Of a stretch of DNA of 64,000 nt, positions 1-7,868 are shown piece by piece. Position numbers and translations under genes: made by a program. The notes under the pieces are model-generated. The model saw nothing but the letters and a program-made list of their open reading frames with translations, did not search any database and had not been told where the DNA came from. The DNA is taken from contig SVIG01000004.1 in NCBI GenBank assembly GCA_015071005.1, forward strand, positions 1 through 64,000. The letters are read 5' to 3'. The stretch comes from Clostridiales bacterium (GTDB taxonomy: Bacteria > Bacillota > Clostridia > Christensenellales > Borkfalkiaceae). Numbering within the stretch: the stretch's first letter is position 1; every line of letters starts with the position of its first letter.

Positions 1-1
1 G

Positions 2-133
2 ATTTGGAAGTTGTCGGGAACGGTTCAAGAAATTGATAATCCGGAAGGTTGGATTTACATTATTACAGCAAATACGGCTAAAGATTCTTTGCGAGAGCGT
101 AATTTATTTTCTTTAGATGAAAACATTTATTAA
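2..133 (+). CDS. Sigma-70-like protein, C-terminal fragment (5' end outside the window)
   Basis: The frame is open from the window edge to a TAA, showing the last 43 residues. The stretch NPEGWIYIITANTAKDSLR resembles sigma-70 region 2, where a conserved Trp precedes an N-x-x-x-D-x-L-R helix that recognises the -10 element. The protein stops about 14 residues later, so no region 4 DNA-binding domain follows. It may be a gene cut during rearrangement of this mobile region or a region-2-only regulator. A complete sigma-like gene of the Tn916 type lies 4 kb downstream. The family call rests on a short stretch, so confidence is modest. Confidence 0.4.
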   Translation: MWKLSGTVQEIDNPEGWIYIITANTAKDSLRERNLFSLDENIY

Positions 134-341
134 CAAAAGTAGGAAACTCCTCTTCATTTGTCTTTTGCGTTAAATTTATTTCATAAAAAGGTGATAAGGC
201 AATTCCCTCACCAATATTCTTTAAAGTTATAACAATCTGGCCTTGATTATTACCGTGTCTGTTGATAATATACTCTTTTCGCCATGTTAACCCATTTTTT
301 GATTCATAAATATCTTCCGGGTTGTTTGCTTGATATACTTT
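78..341 (-). pseudogene. Possible remnant of a protein gene
   Basis: The minus-strand frame ending here has a protein-like C-terminal part, including the phrase ITLKNIGEGIAL, a pattern of beta-rich extracellular or membrane-anchored domains. The frame can be extended to position 608, but that part is low-complexity and lies in AT-rich noncoding DNA with no good start or ribosome binding site. It runs antisense to the end of the sigma fragment for about 55 bases. I read it as a decayed gene end at most; chance coding is possible. Confidence 0.2.
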
Positions 342-655
342 TGAGATTAGGAAGCAAAGCGTGCTAAAGCATGCGAAAAGCGGACACATTTTGTCTGCTA
401 AGGATAGCAGACAAAACGTGCTCTCTTGATTTTTTGCGTAAAAATTTATGTATAATGCGTAAAAAAGATTGATTAATTGCGTTATATAATTAGAATGAGG
501 GAAAAAGTAATTGTGTTTTTCTGGTTTTGAAATTTTAGTACAATGAAAATGGGGGTGTATAAAATGATGATTTGATGCAGATTTTTGAAAAGTGAATAAA
601 AAGAGCAATATTTAATTGATGTAATTAAAATTAAATTTATTAAGGAGGATTATTT
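134..655. other. AT-rich intergenic region upstream of the phospholipase gene
   Basis: About 520 bases with no convincing complete gene. It contains a 15 bp inverted repeat with one mismatch (385-399 paired with 406-420, 6 nt loop) followed by a T-rich stretch. This could be a terminator or processed RNA stem. A TATAAT hexamer lies at 451-456 and another at 485-490; either could be a -10 element for the downstream gene, but neither has a clear -35 at correct spacing. The ribosome binding site AAGGAGG lies at 642-648. Confidence 0.5.
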
Positions 656-2998
656 ATGAAAAAAATAAAAAAAAGAGCATTGTTCTTGTGCTCCATTGGG
701 CTTTCCTTAATGATATGTGGAGGATATTTATTGGGCACGCAACAAGATATCCTTTCGGTGAAAGCTGAAGAGGTAAAAGTATATTCTGAAAATGAAGAAC
801 TTGAGGAGGACACTTCTATTTCAAAACAATCAATGTCATCGGATAATTTGGTTGAAGGAAGCCAATTTAATGATGTGTTAGGTAGATTGAGTTTTGATGG
901 AATGGTTTTTCGTTCGGACATAGAAGATTACGATTATTTCGAATTGATAAAGTATTCTGAGTTACAAACACTCAAAGATTGGTTAATATCTTTAAACTTC
1001 GATTTTGATAATACTAACGATGTATTATGGATTGAGCAAAATTTCAATAAAATTGTGGAAAAGTCGATGGATTTAGGAGTTTTAAGAAATATTTTTAGAC
1101 CTGTTAGAACTCGCTGGGGTGGACCTACTCATCCAGTGATGATGACAAAGGTTTTTGATTTATTAAGAACATCACAATTCACTTCGGTTACGAATTATTA
1201 CGAAAACTTATCGGTCACCTATGAATACGATGGGGATGATATGACGGGAAATGCAATCAACGCTTTGGCTGTTTGGGCGTTGCAACCGGATTTGGACGAA
1301 TCAATTACAGGGACACATTATTATATTCCTTATGATAATACAGCATCGAAGACAGGGGCTTATTATGTAAATAGAAATGAGAATTATTCAAGAAGTGCTC
1401 GGACGAGAATGGAGGATCATTATTCAAGTGCTGTAAATGCGTATTGGAATAATGATATTGATAATGCTATAAAATATTTAGGTTTTTCAATCCATTATCT
1501 TATGGACACAGGAAATACAGCCCATGTAACAGGAGTTTCTGGCGAACCTCATAGTGCTTATGAAGATTATATTGATTCTGTAATAGGTGATGCTTCGTTT
1601 CATTCTACTTCATCATCAATAGGCACATTATTTGGAGTGTTTGAAAATAGTTTTCAACCGATTAATAATTTGGCGCACAATGCATGCAATGGTACGGTTA
1701 ACAATGGGGTTAGTTTTAGAGACGCAATTGCTTCAACAAGAACAGGCACGAATGCTACTATTTATTATGAGCCAATAATCAAAGCGACGTTACCTTTAAC
1801 AGAGCAATATGTGGCTGCATTATTGGAACAATTTTGCAGAGATACAATTGTAGCGGAAGATGAACCTACGCATCGAAGCAAAAAAGCGATTATAAATAAT
1901 CATATATATTGTCTGAAAAATCTTGAAACAGGTTATTATGCGGATGTAAAAGGTTGGGGGACTTCTAGTGGAACAAAAGTACAGCAGTTTTCTTTTACTG
2001 GTGATACCAACCAAATGTTCCGAGCTAAGTATAATCAAGAAGATGCAAGTTTTGGTTTTGAGCCATTACATGCAGGGGGAAAAAGAATGTCGTTTGATGC
2101 AAATGCATTGGGATATGATATATATGCTTCTATTAGAAACGCCTCAACAACTTCCTCGTTTCAAAGATTTAAACCTACATATTTAGAGAATGGTTATTAT
2201 AGAGTAATGACGGGTGTTAGTGAAAAGGATCACAAACCTCTTGCATCATCACGAGAACCCCAATATGCAGAGGTTTTGCGGGTTAGTCCTAACGATCCCA
2301 ATGATAATTCAATGTATGATTTAAGACAAGAATTAAGTCATTACGAATATAATCCAGACAGTTATAACCATTATTGGGTATTTGAAGAGGTGGTTTCTTT
2401 ATCGAATTCCACTACATTACATCAAAGAGATTTTGAAGAGAATAAAATTTATCAAATTTCGACTACATCATCGCTATATGGAAATAGAACTTTTAGCGCT
2501 ACAAATTCTTCTACAAATTATTTTGAAGTTGGGTATAGAACGGGTTCGGGAACTGCGAATTATACACGAGTATTTGAATCCGCATCTTCATCGGCTAATT
2601 GTACGGTATATTTAAATCCTAATAGAATTTATTATATAAAAGTTACCAACAAAAAAGTTCAACAATATAATCAGACCTTTAATATTGGAGATGTACATAG
2701 CCCTGCATTTAATATGGGATCCAGTCAATATATAAATATTCGCTTCTTTGTGAATGAAAAGCAAAGCTTTGAAGTTGAATCCTCGTATCCAATTGAGTTT
2801 TTCACAAGTGCGGGAGCAATTTTACCTATGAATAAAAGGGTAGAGGATATTTCTGGAAAATACCGATATACTGTTAATTTTAATGCGAATACTGATTATA
2901 ATGCGCATGAAACCTATTTTATTAAAGTACGAGGCACGTTGGTTTCTAATAATTATATAACAGATGTGCAATTTAAGAGAATTGCTTTTACATATTAA
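656..2998 (+). CDS. Secreted zinc-dependent phospholipase C with ricin-like C-terminal domain
   Basis: Predicted to be exported and to hydrolyse phospholipid head groups. Residues 1-37 form a signal peptide (KKIKKR, hydrophobic core, VKA cleavage site). The catalytic domain (about 150-400) shows the zinc-ligand pattern of the alpha-toxin/Bacillus PLC family: W and H in RWGGPTHPV, D in QPDLDE, H in GTHYYIP, H and D in SIHYLMDTGNTAH, and H and E in PHSAYEDYID. In known members the ligand Trp is the mature N-terminus, so a propeptide of about 115 residues would have to be removed here. Residues about 410-580 look like a beta-trefoil ricin-B repeat (YCLKNLETGYYADV). The last 200 residues are unassigned. 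The start follows AAGGAGG by 7 bases. It sits in AT-rich mobile DNA, consistent with horizontally acquired cargo. Confidence 0.8.
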   Translation: MKKIKKRALFLCSIGLSLMICGGYLLGTQQDILSVKAEEVKVYSENEELEEDTSISKQSMSSDNLVEGSQFNDVLGRLSFDGMVFRSDIEDYDYFELIKYSELQTLKDWLISLNFDFDNTNDVLWIEQNFNKIVEKSMDLGVLRNIFRPVRTRWGGPTHPVMMTKVFDLLRTSQFTSVTNYYENLSVTYEYDGDDMTGNAINALAVWALQPDLDESITGTHYYIPYDNTASKTGAYYVNRNENYSRSARTRMEDHYSSAVNAYWNNDIDNAIKYLGFSIHYLMDTGNTAHVTGVSGEPHSAYEDYIDSVIGDASFHSTSSSIGTLFGVFENSFQPINNLAHNACNGTVNNGVSFRDAIASTRTGTNATIYYEPIIKATLPLTEQYVAALLEQFCRDTIVAEDEPTHRSKKAIINNHIYCLKNLETGYYADVKGWGTSSGTKVQQFSFTGDTNQMFRAKYNQEDASFGFEPLHAGGKRMSFDANALGYDIYASIRNASTTSSFQRFKPTYLENGYYRVMTGVSEKDHKPLASSREPQYAEVLRVSPNDPNDNSMYDLRQELSHYEYNPDSYNHYWVFEEVVSLSNSTTLHQRDFEENKIYQISTTSSLYGNRTFSATNSSTNYFEVGYRTGSGTANYTRVFESASSSANCTVYLNPNRIYYIKVTNKKVQQYNQTFNIGDVHSPAFNMGSSQYINIRFFVNEKQSFEVESSYPIEFFTSAGAILPMNKRVEDISGKYRYTVNFNANTDYNAHETYFIKVRGTLVSNNYITDVQFKRIAFTY

Positions 2999-3013
2999 TA
3001 CGAGAGGTGAGTT

Positions 3014-3523
3014 ATGAAAAAAAAGATATTTAAAAGTATTCCCATTGGTTTGGGGGTGTTGGCATTTGCATCGTCTTTTTTTACCTATGGTGCAAGCGGT
3101 TTGAGGTTTCCGGGGGAAGACTATGAGCATAGAAGGCTTATATCGTTTATCTTTGGCGGTGGAAAATTGTATTCCGCAGATAAAAATCAGGGAACGATAC
3201 AGATAGACCCGTTTTGCGGTATTTCTATTTTTGGCGTTCTTTCCTTTGTATGCCTTCTTGTTGCGGGTGTTTTCTTTATTCTTTATTGTGCAAAGAAACA
3301 GGAAAAATTGTATGTGCTTTCCTCGGCGTTTCTTGTGTTGTCGGGCGTAGTAATTTTATTGTTGCTTACAGTGGGCACTTTTGTAGGTGCATCGCCATAT
3401 TTCGGGGTTGAATATTCAACTGCTTTTCGATATTACGAGCTTGGAAGCGGTACGGTCATTTGGTCGCTGTTGTGCGTTTTGGGCGGCACTTTTGGTTTCT
3501 ATCTATATTTTTTCGAGAAATAA
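3014..3523 (+). CDS. Small integral membrane protein of unknown function
   Basis: 169 residues with about four hydrophobic helices: residues 9-25, a pair near 68-113 either side of a short KKQEK turn, and one near the C-terminus (148-166). The first extracytoplasmic loop is charged. I recognise no family. It begins 15 bases after the phospholipase stop behind GAGAGGTGA, so the two genes are probably co-transcribed. A role linked to the secreted enzyme, such as protection or export, is possible but unsupported by sequence. Base composition matches the AT-rich neighbourhood rather than the chromosome beyond 7.8 kb. Confidence 0.6.
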   Translation: MKKKIFKSIPIGLGVLAFASSFFTYGASGLRFPGEDYEHRRLISFIFGGGKLYSADKNQGTIQIDPFCGISIFGVLSFVCLLVAGVFFILYCAKKQEKLYVLSSAFLVLSGVVILLLLTVGTFVGASPYFGVEYSTAFRYYELGSGTVIWSLLCVLGGTFGFYLYFFEK

Positions 3524-4058
3524 AGCTCAATGCAATGTTTTTAAGCTGAAACATTCATAAGAGCTGATATTTTAAAAGCTTAAAATATTAATTGAGGAGG
3601 TGTTAAAGGCATAAAAAATGAAAATGTTTTAAGGAAGGTGAAAAAATGTAAGGATATAAAGGCTTTTTGGTACTATATGTGAATTTTTTATATAGTATCT
3701 TTTACAAAAAGGTTTAATATACGGAGGAAAATTGAAATGCGTTGGGGTTTCCCTTGCGTTTCGCTACTCTTAATGAGTAGCGATTACATAAGAACTCTCT
3801 AAAGAGTACAAAGGAAGGACTATTTTTTAATTGTAAATCGAAAATCAAAAGAAATACAACAGAAGAAATCCAATCCTATAATCAAATAGAAATGTGCAAA
3901 ACCGCACTTATTAGACAATGTGAGTTGTTTGATAGGTGTGGTTTTATTTTGTCCTTCGACAAATTTATATATATTTCGGACGAATATTTGCGTATTCGTC
4001 TTTTTTTGCGTGGTCCACCGTTTTTCTTTATTAAAAAAGAAAAACGGAGGATTGAAAA
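3524..4058. other. AT-rich intergenic stretch with several hairpins
   Basis: No gene is seen. Structural elements are a perfect 8 bp hairpin at 3762-3782; a weaker inverted repeat near 3897-3947; a perfect 8 bp stem at 3979-4000 followed by seven T (4001-4007), which reads as a rho-independent terminator on the plus strand; and a perfect 12 bp stem at 4018-4047 with a 6 nt loop. The last one's 3' arm runs into the GGAGG ribosome binding site of the following sigma gene, so folding could hide that site. The layout resembles leader DNA ahead of conjugative-element regulatory genes. Confidence 0.6.
3979..4007 (+). terminator. Rho-independent terminator
   Basis: Perfect 8 bp stem (GACGAATA / TATTCGTC) with a 6 nt loop, followed by seven T. 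It separates the phospholipase side from the Tn916-type regulatory genes, or acts as a leader attenuator of the latter. Confidence 0.6.
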
Positions 4059-4460
4059 ATGAAAGATAAAAAGAAGTATAAGCAGGAAGTAAAATTTATT
4101 TTTACGGCATGGTTGAAAACCTTAGTGAAAAGAGCGCGAATTGATTATCTTAGGCAAACAGAAAAAGAGAAAAACATTGTATCTTTGGATAGGATTCTTG
4201 AAGAGAAAAAACCGGCCTATGAAATGGTATTTATGCCCTTGAAACCAGATTTAGAAAAGGGTTTATATACTTTTGATAATCCTAAAATGGATTTAGCTTT
4301 TTCCAAACTAACGCTTCGCCGGCGTCAAGTTCTGTTGATGAAATTTTTTAAGGGAATGACAACGAAGGAGATTGCAATGTATTTTCAATGTAGTGTACAA
4401 GCTGTTTTAGAGGTCGAAAAGAAGGCGTTGGATAAATTAAGAGAATATATGGAGGACTGA
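4059..4460 (+). CDS. Sigma-70-family regulator of the conjugative-transposon type
   Basis: 133 residues. The N-terminal part (RARIDYLRQTEKEK) resembles the end of sigma region 2. The C-terminal part (about 85-130, LSKLTLRRRQVLLMKFFKGM then TKEIAMYFQCS) is a sigma region 4 helix-turn-helix. Sigma-like proteins of this size are a hallmark of Tn916-related integrative elements, where they control excision and transfer genes. The start is supported by GGAGG 8 bases upstream. The stop is 2 bases before the next start, so the pair is an operon. An upstream 12 bp hairpin overlaps the ribosome binding site and may limit translation. Confidence 0.75.
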   Translation: MKDKKKYKQEVKFIFTAWLKTLVKRARIDYLRQTEKEKNIVSLDRILEEKKPAYEMVFMPLKPDLEKGLYTFDNPKMDLAFSKLTLRRRQVLLMKFFKGMTTKEIAMYFQCSVQAVLEVEKKALDKLREYMED

Positions 4461-4462
4461 AT

Positions 4463-4648
4463 ATGGATTTTTACGATATTTTGAAAAAAGCAATCGACGG
4501 GGATGAAAATTCGATTCTTAAAATCTTAAAAATGTATGAACCGCTGATTGTAAAGAATTCTATTTGGCGAGGAGAACTTGACGAGGACTTGAAAGAGTAC
4601 ATAACAATCCGAATTATTAAAAATATATCACAATTTAAGCTATTATAA
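4463..4648 (+). CDS. Short helix-turn-helix protein of the conjugative-transposon type
   Basis: 61 residues, MDFYDILKKAIDGDENSILK followed by an acidic helix and a basic tail. This matches the short HTH proteins that follow the sigma-like gene in Tn916-family elements (conjugative-transposon HTH family). In that family the protein binds DNA or helps the partner sigma factor act. It starts 2 bases after the sigma gene stop and is probably translationally coupled. The C-terminus ends soon after the KYE/ITIRIIKNISQF region, as usual for the family. Confidence 0.65.
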   Translation: MDFYDILKKAIDGDENSILKILKMYEPLIVKNSIWRGELDEDLKEYITIRIIKNISQFKLL

Positions 4649-4893
4649 AAATATTTTCAAATAACCTTTAAAAAAGCATATTATTCTCTCGTATTTAGTT
4701 GTGAAGGCATCCCGCCTTTTACAATTGAATAGCGTTGGTTAAGGAAGGATACAGGATTATTTGGATAGTGTGCGAGGATAAGAGCTCGCCCGATAGAGAA
4801 TGTTTGCATAGCAACACCTGCAAAAACGTGGTCAGCATGAGCGTAGGAACTGGCCTTTTCTCAACGTGCAAAATTTTATGAAGGAGATAGTTT
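4649..4893 (+). other. Noncoding spacer inside the mobile-element regulatory set
   Basis: About 245 bases without a believable reading frame. Its position between the sigma/HTH pair and the SHOCT-like and recombinase genes is where related elements carry a structured leader. I see short self-complementary patches (for example AAGAGCTCGCCCGA and its surroundings) but cannot assign a known RNA family. The end supplies AAGGAG at 4881-4886 for the next gene. Confidence 0.35.
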
Positions 4894-5064
4894 ATGGACG
4901 AAGAAAATAAACCTGAAGATTTTAAAAAGATTTTAAGATACAGCAACCAATTGGCTATGCTAATAACATTATTTTCAAAGGGGCTTATAACACCTACAGA
5001 ATATGAGGCGATAAAATATACGCTAATGAAGGACTATAAGGTTATATCAAATATATTGGCTTGA
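4894..5064 (+). CDS. SHOCT-like small protein
   Basis: 56 residues, found by reading upstream of the recombinase. The C-terminal half, FSKGLITPTEYEAIKYTLMK, has the short-helix pattern of SHOCT domains (hydrophobic helix, G-x-I-t-x-x-E-y/f). Such proteins commonly precede the large serine recombinase in mobile elements of Clostridia. Start is supported by AAGGAG 7 bases upstream. Its stop codon overlaps the -35 hexamer of the recombinase promoter, so the two are tightly packed. A role in directing or regulating recombination is inferred from position only. Confidence 0.65.
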   Translation: MDEENKPEDFKKILRYSNQLAMLITLFSKGLITPTEYEAIKYTLMKDYKVISNILA

Positions 5065-5089
5065 CAATATTCCTTTCATAGTGTATAAT
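5061..5089 (+). promoter_or_regulatory. Consensus promoter of the recombinase gene
   Basis: TTGACA (5061-5066), 17 nt spacer, TATAAT (5084-5089). The predicted transcription start near 5096 gives a leader of about 27 bases carrying AGGAGGT. This promoter also rules out a GTG start at 5081, which would lie inside it. Confidence 0.85.
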
Positions 5090-5122
5090 ATATACTATAA
5101 GGGAATACATACAGGAGGTAAA

Positions 5123-6970
5123 ATGAAAACCGTAGAGGTTATTAAAGCAAATACATTAATAGCAAATAGAAATAGCGGCGGTGATAGAAAATTAAATGTA
5201 GGTCCTTATTGCCGAGTAAGCACGGACGATGAAGAACAATTGGATAGTTATAAATCTCAAATGATATACTATACCGAAATGGTTCGGCAAAACCCGAATT
5301 GGAATCTCGTGGATATCTATGCGGACAAGGCAATTACGGGAACACAATCTGAAAAGAGAGAGAATTTTCAAAGGCTTATCAACGATTGTTTGGCAGGTAG
5401 GGTGGATATGGTTATTACAAAGTCCATTTCCCGGTTTGCCCGTAATACGCTTGATACTTTAAAGTATGTGAGAATGCTTAAAGAAAAAAATATCGCCGTT
5501 ATGTTCGAGGAAGAAAACATCAATACCCTTACGATGGATGGAGAATTGTTATTAACGATTTTAAGTTCTGTAGCACAACAGGAAGTTGAAAATATTTCAG
5601 CAAACGTAAAAAAAGGATTAAAAATGAAAATGCAGCGAGGGGAACTCGTTGGATTTCAAGGATGTTTAGGTTATGATTATGACAAGGAAACCAAAACAAT
5701 ATCCATTAACGAAGAAGAGGCTGAAATAGTTCGGTATATTTTTAAGAGATATATCGCTGGTGCAGGCGGTCTGATTATCGCAAAAGAGCTTCGCGCTATG
5801 GGCGTGGTAACAAAACGCGGATTTAAATCTTGGCCCGAGTCAACAGTAATGGGTATCATTAAAAATGAAAAATATAAAGGTGATATATTAATGGGGAAAA
5901 CCTTTACTGTTAATCCCATCACCAAGAGACGATTATCTAATTTAGGTGAAGAAGACAAATTCTATTTGGCGGAACATCATGAACCTATAATTTCTGAAGA
6001 AATTTGGGAAAAGGCTCAAGAAATTAGAAAAAAGCGTGGGCATTGGAGAAAAGTAGATCTAAACGGGAAAAGGGAACCATTTTCCAGAAAATATGCATTC
6101 AGTTGTATGATTAAATGTGGATTTTGTGGCGGCGCCTTATCTCGTAGAAGCTGGAATAGTGGAACGAAACATCAAAAGACCGTTTGGGAATGTGTTACAG
6201 CAACAAAAGGCGGACGAAGATTTTGTCCGGAGAGTAGGGGCGTTGAAGAAGCAGAAATTGAAAGAGCTTTTGTTCAATCGTATCAAAGGTTATACGAGAC
6301 GAATAAAGATGTCTTGGATGAATTTTTGCAAAGAGTTAATGACACGCTGGCGAGTGATAGCGTTCTAAAAGAATTAGAACAAGTGAAGAAAGACATTATA
6401 GCTTTACAAACAAAACAAAAGAAACTTTTAGATATGGCATTGGAAGGGATTTTATCTAAAGAAGAATATGAAGTAAAAAAATCCGAGCTTGACGAGTGCA
6501 TAGAGAAAAAACAGACTCGTGGGATGGAATTGGAAGAAGCGATGACGTCACGGAAAGAAGTACAATCTCGAATTGTTGAGTTTAAGGAAGTTTTACAAAA
6601 GAATCCGATTTTAGAAAATTTCGATAGAACCATATTTGAAAGTATTGTAAAGGCTGTTATTATTGGCGGATATGATGATAGGGGAGAAAAAGATCCCTAT
6701 ATGATTACATTCGTATATAAAATGGGTTTTTCGGATAAATTAATAGGAAATCGTGGGAGAACCCCCAGAATAGTAAGGACGAGTAGGGAAACAGGGGAGC
6801 GAGGATTGGTGTTAGCCGATAAAAAGGAAGACACTATAAAAGATAAATGTTCCTTTAATATTAACGATACACGTAGAGACGCTCGTGTGCCTTGTTCGCA
6901 AGGCATAGAAAAAAGAAACCGCACCCCTGCGCCGTGTTTGCACGAGCGCAGGGGTGAGATTACTTTTTAG
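5123..6970 (+). CDS. Large serine recombinase (site-specific integrase/transposase)
   Basis: Catalyses integration and excision of the mobile element. The resolvase-type catalytic domain (about 20-165) carries the nucleophile serine in YCRVSTDDEEQ and the downstream SRFARN block. A recombinase domain follows (about 190-300), then a zinc-ribbon-like segment (CGFCGGALSRRS, with later Cys) and a coiled coil rich in Lys and Glu. Total length is 615 residues when started at ATG behind AGGAGGT. The last 80 or so residues (from GNRGRTPRIV on) do not look like family sequence: their DNA contains two strong hairpins (6888-6903 and 6924-6954) and a short repeat found again 799 bases downstream. The C-terminus may therefore be a read-through fusion at the element boundary. 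Confidence 0.88.
   Translation: MKTVEVIKANTLIANRNSGGDRKLNVGPYCRVSTDDEEQLDSYKSQMIYYTEMVRQNPNWNLVDIYADKAITGTQSEKRENFQRLINDCLAGRVDMVITKSISRFARNTLDTLKYVRMLKEKNIAVMFEEENINTLTMDGELLLTILSSVAQQEVENISANVKKGLKMKMQRGELVGFQGCLGYDYDKETKTISINEEEAEIVRYIFKRYIAGAGGLIIAKELRAMGVVTKRGFKSWPESTVMGIIKNEKYKGDILMGKTFTVNPITKRRLSNLGEEDKFYLAEHHEPIISEEIWEKAQEIRKKRGHWRKVDLNGKREPFSRKYAFSCMIKCGFCGGALSRRSWNSGTKHQKTVWECVTATKGGRRFCPESRGVEEAEIERAFVQSYQRLYETNKDVLDEFLQRVNDTLASDSVLKELEQVKKDIIALQTKQKKLLDMALEGILSKEEYEVKKSELDECIEKKQTRGMELEEAMTSRKEVQSRIVEFKEVLQKNPILENFDRTIFESIVKAVIIGGYDDRGEKDPYMITFVYKMGFSDKLIGNRGRTPRIVRTSRETGERGLVLADKKEDTIKDKCSFNINDTRRDARVPCSQGIEKRNRTPAPCLHERRGEITF
6870..6889 (+). repeat. Direct repeat, left copy (possible attachment-site remnant)
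   Basis: A 20 bp sequence beginning CACGTAGAGACGCTCGT recurs at 7669-7688 with one mismatch. This copy lies in the unusual 3' end of the recombinase gene, the other just beyond the orphan gene. Such pairs can mark recombination end points. Confidence 0.5.
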
Positions 6971-7124
6971 GCGTTGTAGCACAACGGAAACGAGGGGGGC
7001 TGTGTGTTTGAGTTCGCCGTCGGCGGGAGACGAACATACATTCCCTTGCAAAGGGGATATATTTTCCTCAAACCAAACACGTCGAAAGTGTTTTTTGTCT
7101 GACGAGAAAGTAAAGGAGAAAATA

Positions 7125-7601
7125 ATGAAACGAATTATTGGATCAAAATTTAACAGTATTTTTAGATGTCTTGATATGCTTTGCTTCAATTTGGGGAACG
7201 ATGTACAGGATAAAAAGGGAGATATTTATCCTGAATATAGTTTTCACGTTCAAACATCTTGGCGTTTTGTAAAAAGAAATGAGATATTACTCGCATCTAG
7301 AGATATTTATTTGCCACAAGATGAAGCATTAGACAATGGGTACTACGATTACGACGAGCAAAGCACACAAAAAGAAATCACAGCAACTTCAAGTATCTTT
7401 GATGTCGCTATGCATGATTTCAAAAAACATTTTGAAAATGCAACCGTTAAAAGTTTTGATATAAGTCCTTTGGGAGATTTGCGCATTGATTTTACAAACG
7501 GCGTTTATTTTGAGACGTTTACGCCATCAGCACGAAAATGCGAAGAGTGGAGATTTTTACATCCCGGAGAAGAAGATCATTTTGTAGTTTTTGACGTATA
7601 A
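7125..7601 (+). CDS. Protein of unknown function downstream of the recombinase
   Basis: 158 residues, soluble, acidic. Start chosen at the ATG behind AAAGGAG; a longer frame upstream runs through hairpin-rich noncoding DNA. The C-terminal half has the pattern DLRIDFTNGVYFETF followed by EEWRFLHPG, which resembles a widespread group of small bacterial proteins with an alternating beta-strand and a final E-x-W-R motif, several of which are linked to toxin immunity. That assignment is weak. It is flanked by the 20 bp repeat, suggesting it is cargo of the integrated element or was captured at its boundary. Confidence 0.55.
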   Translation: MKRIIGSKFNSIFRCLDMLCFNLGNDVQDKKGDIYPEYSFHVQTSWRFVKRNEILLASRDIYLPQDEALDNGYYDYDEQSTQKEITATSSIFDVAMHDFKKHFENATVKSFDISPLGDLRIDFTNGVYFETFTPSARKCEEWRFLHPGEEDHFVVFDV

Positions 7602-7668
7602 AGTGAGACTTTAAGGTACTACAACCCCCGTTTTTGCCCGATTTTGAGAATTTTTGGAGTCTTGACCC

Positions 7669-7688
7669 ACGTAGAGACGCTCGTTTGT
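7669..7688 (+). repeat. Direct repeat, right copy (possible attachment-site remnant)
   Basis: Second copy of the 20 bp sequence at 6870-6889, differing at one base. Beyond it base composition and gene content change to ordinary chromosome. Confidence 0.5.
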
Positions 7689-7718
7689 CTGACAAAAAAA
7701 GCTGAACTTAACACGATA

Positions 7719-7749
7719 ATAACCGTCCAAATGGGCGGTTATTTTTTTG
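7719..7749 (+). terminator. Rho-independent terminator
   Basis: Stem ATAACCGTCC / GGGCGGTTAT with one G-T pair and a short AAAT loop, followed by seven T. It ends the mobile region's last transcript. Confidence 0.7.
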
Positions 7750-7809
7750 CGTAGCAAAAAAGATGTCAATTTTCCACACAAAATCCGCGAAAAAGCATGC
7801 TTTTTACCA

Positions 7810-7841
7810 TTGACAAATGGTAAAATCAATGGTAAAATCAA
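7810..7841 (+). promoter_or_regulatory. Alpha-mannosidase promoter with tandem 12-mer
   Basis: TTGACA (7810-7815), 17 nt, TAAAAT (7833-7838). A 12 base unit TGGTAAAATCAA is repeated head to tail at 7818-7829 and 7830-7841 across spacer and -10. A protein bound to either copy would block polymerase, so these are candidate operator half sites for sugar control. Confidence 0.6.
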
Positions 7842-7868
7842 TAATAGCATAAAAGGAGTGAAGAGAAT

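Noticed and set aside
5081..5122. N-terminal extension of the serine recombinase from a GTG
   Set aside because: That start lies inside the promoter, before the predicted transcription start; the ATG at 5123 has AGGAGGT.
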